DNA of 5,726 nt from JBHHXG01 sp046756985 (GTDB lineage Bacteria; Pseudomonadota; Zetaproteobacteria; Mariprofundales; Mariprofundaceae), in NCBI GenBank assembly GCA_046756985.1, contig JBHHXG010000088.1, forward strand, positions 1 through 5,726, written 5' to 3'. Below, piece by piece: positions 1 through 5,726 of the stretch. The position numbers and the translations under genes are program-made. The notes below the pieces were generated by a model. That model saw only the letters and a list, made by a program, of their open reading frames with translations, ran no database searches and was not told the origin of the DNA. Each line of letters starts with the position of its first letter. The first letter of the stretch is position 1.

Positions 1-1308
1 TGCAATGCCTGGAACAGTATCAGCGAGGAAACACGGGATGCCCCCGCAGTCAGGGGTGGCAAGGCAAATCCCTTGCGCATCGAGACCATCACCGAGATAG
101 ACAGCAAGAAGAGCCCGCGCCGAAGCAGTGGCCTGCCCGAGCTTGACCGTGTACTTGGGGGAGGGTTTGTGCCCGGCTCCGCGGTGCTGATTGGCGGCGA
201 TCCCGGCATTGGTAAGTCCACGCTGCTTTTGCAGGCGTCATGCAAACTGGCGGATCAGGGCACCGTGCTTTATATCACTGGCGAGGAATCGACCCGGCAG
301 ATCCGGATGCGTGGCGAACGCATCGACGCCCTGCATGAAGATATCCATCTGGCCGCCAGCACGGAACTGGAGAGCATGCTGGCAACGATTCACAAGCTAA
401 AGCCTGCAGCCGTCGTTATTGACTCCATTCAGACCACGGTCACCAGCCGCCTGACTTCCGCCCCCGGCACCGTCGCCCAGGTCCGGGACTCTGCAGCCGC
501 CCTGATCCAGAACGCCAAACAGATGGGTTATGCGCTTGTGCTGGTCGGTCATGTCACCAAAGACGGTAGCATTGCGGGGCCCAGAGTGCTGGAGCATATG
601 GTGGATGCGGTGCTTTATTTTGAAGGCGATCGCGGCCATGCTCACCGCATCCTGCGTGCGGTCAAAAACCGATTTGGTCCGGCTGGTGAAATCGGTGTGT
701 TTGAAATGAGCGATCGTGGCCTGCTTGGCATCGATGACGCATCAAAACTGTTTCTGGCCGAACGTGCCACCGATGTACCGGGCTCGGTGGTGCTGGCATG
801 CATGGAGGGTACACGGCCTTTGCTGGTGGAAGTACAGGCGCTGGTCGCTCCAACCGTCTATGCGACGCCAAAGCGCTCTGCAGTTGGCGTAGATGCGGCG
901 CGCACCGCCATGCTAACTGCCGTACTGGAGAGGCGCATTGGTCTGCCGCTGTCGCAGCACGATGTGTACGTCAACATCGCCGGTGGCGCACGCATCGCCG
1001 AACCCGCAGCCGATCTCGCCGTGCTGCTGGCCATTGTCTCCGCCTATCAGGAGAAACCGATGCATGCCGATATGGCTGTATTTGGTGAAGTGGGACTGAC
1101 AGGAGAAATACGCCCCGTTGCACAGCCGGAGGTACGCCTTCGTGAGGCAGTCAACCTGGGCTTTGAAAAACTACTGCTGCCAAACGAGAATCTTACAAGG
1201 GTGCAGGGATCAGATATCATTGCTAACATGCGCGCCTCATCCGGGACAGAGGTCAGCTGCGTTGCGGCAAGGCACCTGTCCGAAGCGGCACAGGCGGGTT
1301 TGGCTTGA
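1..1308 (+). CDS. radA: DNA repair protein RadA (Sms), 5'-truncated by window edge
   Basis: RadA is a RecA-like, DnaB-type ATPase that helps branch migration and processing of recombination intermediates in the cytoplasm. The frame is open from base 1: the first codons read CNAWNSISEE, which matches the end of the RadA N-terminal C4 zinc finger, so codon 1 is probably its fourth cysteine and roughly 20-25 residues lie outside the window. Counting from codon 1, Walker A (GGDPGIGKST) is at about 65-74, Walker B (AVVIDS) near 137-142, the VGHVTKDG segment near 182-189 and the RadA signature KNRFG at 222-226. The last third is the Lon-protease-like domain, with GGARIAEPAADLAVLLA near 328-344. There are 435 residues here against about 455-460 for whole RadA. 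The TTG at 73 is an internal Leu codon, not the start. The stop overlaps the cvpA start. Family assignment is very secure; transcription start and regulation are not visible. Confidence 0.97.
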   Translation, partial: CNAWNSISEETRDAPAVRGGKANPLRIETITEIDSKKSPRRSSGLPELDRVLGGGFVPGSAVLIGGDPGIGKSTLLLQASCKLADQGTVLYITGEESTRQIRMRGERIDALHEDIHLAASTELESMLATIHKLKPAAVVIDSIQTTVTSRLTSAPGTVAQVRDSAAALIQNAKQMGYALVLVGHVTKDGSIAGPRVLEHMVDAVLYFEGDRGHAHRILRAVKNRFGPAGEIGVFEMSDRGLLGIDDASKLFLAERATDVPGSVVLACMEGTRPLLVEVQALVAPTVYATPKRSAVGVDAARTAMLTAVLERRIGLPLSQHDVYVNIAGGARIAEPAADLAVLLAIVSAYQEKPMHADMAVFGEVGLTGEIRPVAQPEVRLREAVNLGFEKLLLPNENLTRVQGSDIIANMRASSGTEVSCVAARHLSEAAQAGLA

Positions 1309-1907
1309 ACTTTTTTGATTATATACTGATCGTGATTGTCGGCCTTTCGATGGCGCTGTCATTGTGGCGGGGATTTGTTCGCGAGGTCATCTCGCTGATC
1401 GGGCTGGTGGCTGCTTTTCTTGTCGCCAGCCGTGTTTCCGGGCCAACCGGTGATTTTATCGGACAATGGATCAGCAACGGCACCGTAGCCGACATTGCCG
1501 GTTTTGTGCTTGTTTTTGTCATCATCATGGTGCTGGTCGGTCTGATCGGCGCCATCATTCGCAAACTGGTAGATATGGCTGACCTGACAGCAACAGACCG
1601 CACGCTGGGCATGCTTTTCGGCCTTGCCCGTGGCCTGCTTCTTGTCGCTCTGTGCTTTCTGATCTATGCCTCCTATGCCAAACTGGACAAGCCATGGATC
1701 AAGGGCAGCCTGCTGGCGCCGTATGTCATCAGCCTGGGCGATATGCTGGGCAAAGCCATCCCCGAGGACTATCCGTTCTCGCGGCAGGGAAAGGCAGGCA
1801 AGCAATCCCCCTCACAAAAGCAATCGGGAGTGACTGGATCTGCCGACCTGATTCCGGCCAAAGACAAACAGGCACTTGAATCCATTATCAGGGAAAGTAT
1901 GCAATGA
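1305..1907 (+). CDS. cvpA: CvpA family inner-membrane protein
   Basis: This 200-residue protein belongs to the CvpA (colicin V production) family, inner-membrane proteins whose E. coli member is needed for colicin V production and is linked to envelope homeostasis; the molecular activity is unsettled. Four hydrophobic segments are visible at about 5-20, 24-43, 62-85 and 101-123. The family-typical WRGFVREV follows segment 1 and TDRTLGMLFGLARG leads into segment 4. The tail from about 158 is hydrophilic, rich in Gln, Lys and Ser, and probably cytoplasmic or disordered. The start is a TTG overlapping the radA stop (TTGA, 1305-1308). It is preferred because the resulting MNFFDYILIVIVGL matches the usual CvpA N-terminus, whereas the next Met (residue 16) would delete most of segment 1. 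No strong Shine-Dalgarno sequence precedes it, so translation is probably coupled to radA. The link to purF downstream is the same as in E. coli. Confidence 0.93.
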   Translation: MNFFDYILIVIVGLSMALSLWRGFVREVISLIGLVAAFLVASRVSGPTGDFIGQWISNGTVADIAGFVLVFVIIMVLVGLIGAIIRKLVDMADLTATDRTLGMLFGLARGLLLVALCFLIYASYAKLDKPWIKGSLLAPYVISLGDMLGKAIPEDYPFSRQGKAGKQSPSQKQSGVTGSADLIPAKDKQALESIIRESMQ

Positions 1908-1941
1908 GATTGCCATGAGCGGTAACGGCTTGCAGAGTTAG
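1904..1941 (+). other. Short cvpA-purF spacer with two chained mini reading frames
   Basis: The gap between cvpA and purF is 37 bases (1908-1944). An ATG at 1904 overlaps the cvpA stop and reads MRLP before TGA at 1916-1918. A second ATG at 1915 overlaps that stop and reads MSGNGLQS before TAG at 1939-1941, three bases before the purF ATG. An AGGGA at 1890-1894 lies nine bases before the first ATG. The arrangement could carry terminating ribosomes towards purF, but two tiny frames in so short a stretch can also arise by chance. No clear hairpin, promoter or known purine-operator pattern was recognised here. This is not called as a gene. Confidence 0.25.
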
Positions 1942-1944
1942 CAC

Positions 1945-3360
1945 ATGTGGCAGGAAGATTACTTCCATGATGAATGCGGCGTATTCGGCGTGTTTGACCA
2001 CCCTGAAGCCGCCAATCTCACCTATCTGGGTCTGTATTCGCAACAACACCGGGGGCAGGAGTCCGCCGGCATCGTTTCAACCGATGGCCATACTTTCAAC
2101 AGCCATCGCGGCATGGGTCTGGTCGCCGATGTTTTTGATTTATCCGATATCAAGGATCTTGTCGGACGCAACAGCATCGGCCATGTCCGGTACTCGACCT
2201 CGGGTGAATCGGGTCTGCGAAACTGCCAGCCATTTTCCTATGAATATGCGCATGGCGGTATTGCCATGTGCCACAACGGCAATATCGTCAACGCCCCGGA
2301 ACTGCGCCGGGAACTGGAGCGGGAAGGCTCCATATTCCAGTCCACCTCCGATACCGAGGTGCTCATCCACCTGGTGGCAAAAAGCAAGGGAGAAACAACA
2401 GAGTTCAGACTGATGGATGCTGCCCGCAGACTGGCAGGTGGCTTTTCGCTGCTGGTACTCACCGAAACACGTCTGATCGGTCTGCGCGACCGCAACGGTA
2501 TCCGCCCGCTGGTGCTGGGCGAACTCGATGGCGGATGGGTGCTGGCATCGGAAACCTGCGCTTTCGACCTCATCGGCGCCAGATTTGTACGTGATGTTGA
2601 ACCGGGTGAAATGGTGATTATCACCAAAAACGGCGTGAAAAGCATGCACCCATTCACGAATACCGAAAGTAAATTCTGCGTATTCGAGTATGTTTACTTC
2701 GCCCGGCCGGATTCGACACTGGAGGGCGTGAATGTCTATCAGGCGCGTTATCAGATCGGTGTCGAGCTGGCCAAAGAGGCGCCTGCCGATGCTGATATTG
2801 TCGTTCCCGTGCCGGATTCCGGTACGCCGCCGGCCATGGGCTATGCGGAAAGCGCCGGCATTCCGTTTCAGATGGGCCTGATCCGCAATCATTACATTGG
2901 CCGTACTTTCATCGAACCGAAACAGTCCATTCGCTATTTCGGCGTCAAGCTCAAGCTTAACCCCAATCGCAGTCTGATTGCCGGCAAACGCGTTGTGCTG
3001 GTCGATGATTCCATTGTGCGCGGAACCACCAGCCGCAAAATCGTTGAAATGGTGCGCGCTGCCGGTGCAAAAGAAGTGCATATGCGTATTTCCAGCCCAC
3101 CGACAAAACACTCCTGCTTCTATGGCATTGATACGCCAAATGCCGATGAGCTCATGGCCAATCAGATGAGCTCCGAGGAAATGTGCAAGGCTATCGGCGC
3201 GGATTCGCTGGCCTTTGTTTCCTTTGATGGCCTGTACCGGGCCGTTGGAAAACCGCGGAGCGCACACTGCGATGCCTGCTTCTCCGGTAATTACCCCGTT
3301 CCGATCGAGGGGCCGCGCTCACCTCAGCTTTCGCTACTTCATTTTTCCAGTCGGAAGTAA
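1945..3360 (+). CDS. purF: Amidophosphoribosyltransferase, [4Fe-4S] propeptide type
   Basis: PurF catalyses the first committed step of purine synthesis: PRPP + glutamine + water give 5-phosphoribosylamine, glutamate and pyrophosphate, in the cytoplasm. The 471-residue product has an N-terminal Ntn-hydrolase glutaminase domain and a C-terminal phosphoribosyltransferase domain. Cys11 in DECGVFGVF is the expected nucleophile after removal of a 10-residue propeptide. Glutamine-site motifs are QQHRGQESAGI (33-43), GHVRYST (79-85), CHNGNIVN (109-116) and STSDTE (133-138). The PRPP motif is VVLVDDSIVRGTT (350-362). Four cysteines, C245, C391, C442 and C445, match the cluster ligands of B. subtilis PurF (236, 382, 437, 440 counted from the mature Cys1), so an iron-sulfur cluster is expected. 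The start is fixed because an in-frame TAG lies at 1939-1941 and no other start intervenes. Shine-Dalgarno pairing upstream is weak (GAG at 1935-1937). Confidence 0.98.
   Translation: MWQEDYFHDECGVFGVFDHPEAANLTYLGLYSQQHRGQESAGIVSTDGHTFNSHRGMGLVADVFDLSDIKDLVGRNSIGHVRYSTSGESGLRNCQPFSYEYAHGGIAMCHNGNIVNAPELRRELEREGSIFQSTSDTEVLIHLVAKSKGETTEFRLMDAARRLAGGFSLLVLTETRLIGLRDRNGIRPLVLGELDGGWVLASETCAFDLIGARFVRDVEPGEMVIITKNGVKSMHPFTNTESKFCVFEYVYFARPDSTLEGVNVYQARYQIGVELAKEAPADADIVVPVPDSGTPPAMGYAESAGIPFQMGLIRNHYIGRTFIEPKQSIRYFGVKLKLNPNRSLIAGKRVVLVDDSIVRGTTSRKIVEMVRAAGAKEVHMRISSPPTKHSCFYGIDTPNADELMANQMSSEEMCKAIGADSLAFVSFDGLYRAVGKPRSAHCDACFSGNYPVPIEGPRSPQLSLLHFSSRK
3353..3357 (+). promoter_or_regulatory. Ribosome binding site of the hydrolase gene, inside the purF 3' end
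   Basis: GGAAG sits in the last two sense codons of purF, four bases before the ATG at 3362. It supports 3362 as the start and implies that ribosomes finishing purF reach the next start directly. The spacing is slightly short. Confidence 0.55.
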
Positions 3361-3361
3361 T

Positions 3362-4069
3362 ATGCCGCAACAACCGACGGTTGTTCTTCTGCACGGATTG
3401 TTCGGCTTCCGCCGTTTCTTGTGGCGCGATTATTTCAAAGGGATCCCTCCCCTGCTGGCCGCACAGGGCCTGCGCGTGCTCACCACAGGCGTATCCTGGA
3501 GCGGTCCGATCCTGAAACGCGCCCATGGCCTGGCGGATCAGTTAAAAAATGAACAGGGGCCGTTGCATCTTATTGCACATTCGATGGGGGGCCTTGATGC
3601 GCGCTATTACATTTCCCATCTGGACGGCCATCGCAAAATCGCCAGCCTGACCACTCTATCAACGCCGCATCGTGGCTCGCCAGCTGCTGATTATGTGGTT
3701 GGCAGCCTTTCGCTTTTCCGTTTAAGCAAAGGAGTGCATGACCTGACCACCGAGTCCATGCGCACTTTTAATGCGAACACGCCGGATCATCCCGATGTGA
3801 TTTACCGCAGCTACAGTGCAAAACGACCACTGTCTGAGTTGCCCTGGCTGACACGCCACCATGCCAGAATCATCACCGCCGCCGAAGGTGAAAACGACAG
3901 TCAGGTATCCATCCGCTCTGCCTGCTGGGGCGAACATATCGGCACACTGCCGTCAGATCATTTCGAGCTGATTGGCCTGAATCTGTGGCTTAACCCCTTC
4001 CGCTCACGAAACCGTCTTGATCATTTAAAGCTTTATCACGATATTGGCCAATGGATACAACAACAATGA
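3362..4069 (+). CDS. Alpha/beta-hydrolase, triacylglycerol lipase/esterase-like, AHSMG type
   Basis: The 235-residue product looks like a serine lipase or esterase of the alpha/beta-hydrolase fold. VVLLHGLFG (7-15) provides the HG oxyanion-hole motif; HLIAHSMGGLDARYY (69-83) holds the nucleophile elbow with Ser74; STPHRGSPAADYV (100-112) is typical of lipase relatives; GENDSQVSIRSACWG (176-190) supplies the probable acid Asp179; and PSDHFELIG (197-205) supplies the probable His200. The elbow is AHSMG rather than the classical GxSxG, a variant known from Bacillus subtilis lipase A. No signal peptide or membrane segment is seen: the chain begins MPQQPT and enters the first core strand at once, so the enzyme is probably cytoplasmic. 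The frame is open upstream to 3215 but that part lies inside purF and lacks family resemblance. It starts one base after purF and its stop overlaps the next gene. Substrate unknown; lipase is a family label. Confidence 0.88.
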   Translation: MPQQPTVVLLHGLFGFRRFLWRDYFKGIPPLLAAQGLRVLTTGVSWSGPILKRAHGLADQLKNEQGPLHLIAHSMGGLDARYYISHLDGHRKIASLTTLSTPHRGSPAADYVVGSLSLFRLSKGVHDLTTESMRTFNANTPDHPDVIYRSYSAKRPLSELPWLTRHHARIITAAEGENDSQVSIRSACWGEHIGTLPSDHFELIGLNLWLNPFRSRNRLDHLKLYHDIGQWIQQQ

Positions 4070-5726
4070 CGCATATGTACACGCAATATTTCGGCCTCAG
4101 CGAGCCCCCCTTCTCCATCGCACCCAATCCGCGCTATCTGTATATGAGCGAACAGCATAAGGAAGCCCTGGCACACCTGATTTACGGCATGCAAAATGAA
4201 GGTGGCGTAATCCTGCTGACCGGTGAAATCGGCACGGGCAAAACAACCATCTGCCGCAGGCTGCTTGAGGAGTTGCCGGAAAATACGGATATCGCTTTCA
4301 TCATCAATCCGAAAATGAGCGTTGTCGAGCTGCTGGCTACCATCTGTGATGAGTTCGGCATCCGCTATCCGAAACGCAACAACAGCATCAAGGTATTCAC
4401 GGACGGCATTAACAGCTATCTGCTCGATGCGCATGCCAATGGCCGCCATACCGTGCTGATTATTGATGAGGCGCAAAACCTGAGCACTGACGTGCTGGAA
4501 CAGCTGCGCCTGCTGACCAATCTGGAAACAGATGAAAAAAAGCTGTTGCAAATCGTGCTGCTTGGACAACCTGAACTCCAGCAAATGCTTGCACGCAAGG
4601 ATTTGAGGCAATTATCCCAGCGTATTACGGCCCGTTATCATTTACATGCCTTGAATAAGGCCGAAGTTCATCATTATGTCAGGCATCGCCTGGCCGTTGC
4701 AGGCGTTCAAAAGCCGCTGTTCACTTCGCGGGCATTTCACAAGCTGTCCCGGCTGAGCAAGGGCATTCCAAGACTCATCAACCTGCTGTGCGACCGGGCC
4801 CTGCTGGGCGCCTATGCAAACGAAAGAAAACAGGCGAATCAGGCCATGATTCGAAAGGCCGCCCGCGAAATATTTGGAAGCCTTGAGTCACCCGAGTCAT
4901 CACCGCAAGTCCATGTATGGACGTGGGCCGGTGTTGTGCTTGTACTGGCGCTGGCAGGCAGTTTCCTCTTGCCCGGGAAAGATGCTGATATCACTGCTCC
5001 ATGGACGACAGCCCGGTCCGGAAATGCAAAACAGGAAACGCAGATTCAGGCGGGCGCACCCAAACAAGAAAAAATACAGGAGATGGTCGTATCGATCCCA
5101 CATGAATCGCCCTTCGTATCTACGGAACTCAGTACAGAAGAAAGCAAAACATTGGCCTATCAGACCCTGTTGCATTTATGGGGTATGGATATCACATTGC
5201 AGCAGGGAGCGGACCATTGCCAGCAGACAGCAACACTGGGCCTGCCATGTCTGAGTCAGATAAGTGGTCTGGGCCGCCTTCGTGAACTGAACCGGCCTGC
5301 CGTGCTGAAAATCGCAACCGGAAATGGCATCGTTTACGCAGTGCTGACAGCGCTGGACGGCAAGCAGGCCACGATCCGTATCGGAGAGGAAAGCAAAACG
5401 GTTTTGCTTGAAGAACTGGAACTTGCCTGGTTCAATGATTACACGCTGCTGTGGAAAGCGCCGCCTTTGTATCATGGTCCCATTCGTCCAGGCGCCACCG
5501 GCCCTGTTGTACCGTGGCTGGCTGCGCAACTGGATATCGTACAGGGGCAAATGATTCCATCCCGAACTTTCACCCGTGTGGATACCGTGCTTACCGAGCG
5601 CATCAAGGCCTTTCAGCGCTCGCATGGCCTGAACCCGGATGGCGTGGCCGGTCCGCAAACTCTGATACGGGTCAATGTTGCGTCAGGCATCGGTGGACCA
5701 AAGCTGATGCCGGAACAGGCTTCATA
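4066..5726 (+). CDS. exeA: ExeA/GspA-like AAA+ ATPase with periplasmic peptidoglycan-binding domain; 3' end at window edge
   Basis: ExeA works with ExeB in Aeromonas, binding peptidoglycan so that the type II secretion secretin can assemble through the cell wall. Residues 1-270 form the cytoplasmic ATPase: the family N-terminus YFGLSEPPFSIAPNPRYLYMS, Walker A GEIGTGKTT (53-61), Walker B VLIIDEAQNL (130-139), then QIVLLGQPEL (162-171) and GIPRLINLLCDRAL (233-246). A single membrane segment lies at about 284-302, followed by a polar linker (303-350). Next comes the domain resembling a degenerate C39 peptidase (about 365-467; GLPCLSQISGLGRLRELNRPAVL and YTLLWKAPP), then a peptidoglycan-binding repeat (about 484-540; IKAFQRSHGLNPDGVAGPQTL). 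The frame stays open for 553 codons and the final two bases are TA, which may begin the stop codon, since ExeA proteins are about 550 residues. The start at 4066 overlaps the hydrolase stop (ATGA); ATG 4075, giving MYTQYFGL, is an equally credible alternative. Neither has a strong ribosome binding site. No exeB is in view. Confidence 0.93.
   Translation, partial: MTHMYTQYFGLSEPPFSIAPNPRYLYMSEQHKEALAHLIYGMQNEGGVILLTGEIGTGKTTICRRLLEELPENTDIAFIINPKMSVVELLATICDEFGIRYPKRNNSIKVFTDGINSYLLDAHANGRHTVLIIDEAQNLSTDVLEQLRLLTNLETDEKKLLQIVLLGQPELQQMLARKDLRQLSQRITARYHLHALNKAEVHHYVRHRLAVAGVQKPLFTSRAFHKLSRLSKGIPRLINLLCDRALLGAYANERKQANQAMIRKAAREIFGSLESPESSPQVHVWTWAGVVLVLALAGSFLLPGKDADITAPWTTARSGNAKQETQIQAGAPKQEKIQEMVVSIPHESPFVSTELSTEESKTLAYQTLLHLWGMDITLQQGADHCQQTATLGLPCLSQISGLGRLRELNRPAVLKIATGNGIVYAVLTALDGKQATIRIGEESKTVLLEELELAWFNDYTLLWKAPPLYHGPIRPGATGPVVPWLAAQLDIVQGQMIPSRTFTRVDTVLTERIKAFQRSHGLNPDGVAGPQTLIRVNVASGIGGPKLMPEQAS

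Noticed and set aside
73..1308. TTG at 73 as the radA start
   Set aside because: The frame is open to base 1 and the upstream codons (CNAWNSISEE) match the end of the RadA zinc finger, so 73 is an internal Leu codon of a gene cut by the window edge.
1359..1805. 148-codon - strand open frame across cvpA
   Set aside because: Antisense to the membrane segments of cvpA; its composition is rich in Gln, Asp and Lys without a domain pattern. Shadow frame.
1908..1944. Possible hairpin or purine operator before purF
   Set aside because: Only a three-base GCC/GGC pairing was found and no recognisable operator palindrome, so no regulatory site is called.
2140..3267. 375-codon open frame on the - strand
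   Set aside because: It lies wholly inside purF, has no recognisable motifs and follows the purF codon pattern in antisense; a shadow of a strongly conserved gene.
3215..3361. N-terminal extension of the hydrolase from an ATG at 3215
   Set aside because: The extra 49 residues lie inside purF and do not resemble the family; ATG 3362 has GGAAG before it and leads straight into the first core strand.
4036..4611. 191-codon - strand open frame across the start of exeA
   Set aside because: Antisense to the conserved Walker A and B region of the ATPase; no recognisable family and no ribosome binding site noted.
4874..5254. 126-codon + strand open frame inside the exeA membrane and linker region
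   Set aside because: The exeA frame carries the membrane segment, linker and C39-like domain through this stretch, while the alternative frame is Arg/Ser/His-rich with no motif.
1..5726. tRNA, rRNA, CRISPR, insertion-sequence ends or prophage elements
   Set aside because: Nearly every base is accounted for by five recognisable coding frames; no repeated units, terminal inverted repeats or tRNA-like folds were noticed.

Overview
The window is a compact, single-strand run of five protein-coding genes, all on the + strand: radA (5' end cut off) - cvpA - purF - alpha/beta-hydrolase (lipase-like) - exeA/gspA-like ATPase (its 3' end lies at or just past the window edge). No RNA gene, insertion sequence, CRISPR array, attachment site or convincing terminator was seen. 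There is no non-coding stretch longer than 37 bases.

Organism: the ExeA/GspA-type protein, the cvpA-purF pairing and the RadA sequence point to a Gram-negative proteobacterium with moderately GC-rich DNA (judged by eye). PurF is the [4Fe-4S], propeptide-bearing type seen in Bacillus, alphaproteobacteria and several other lineages, not the short cluster-free E. coli type. That argues against an enterobacterium. A lineage such as Zetaproteobacteria (Mariprofundus-like) would fit, but this is a guess that needs a database search.

Layout: radA runs from the window edge to 1308; codon 1 is probably the last zinc-finger cysteine. cvpA begins at a TTG that overlaps the radA stop by four bases (1305-1308). 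A 37-base gap holding two tiny chained reading frames separates cvpA from purF (1945-3360). The lipase-like gene starts one base after the purF stop, with its ribosome binding site inside the last purF codons. The exeA-like gene overlaps the lipase stop by four bases (ATGA, 4066-4069) and stays open to the last base. This packing suggests one polycistronic transcript with translational coupling at three junctions. No internal promoter was recognised.

How the genes relate: they do not form one pathway. RadA acts in recombinational repair, CvpA is an inner-membrane protein often next to purF, PurF makes the first committed step of purine synthesis, the hydrolase is an apparently cytoplasmic esterase or lipase of unknown substrate, and the ExeA-like ATPase spans the inner membrane with a periplasmic peptidoglycan-binding end. 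I see mostly housekeeping genes in an unusual order. The least-explained parts are the cytoplasmic AHSMG hydrolase between purF and exeA, the ExeA-like gene without a visible exeB, and the mini-ORF chain before purF. I found no clear evidence of a new biological system.
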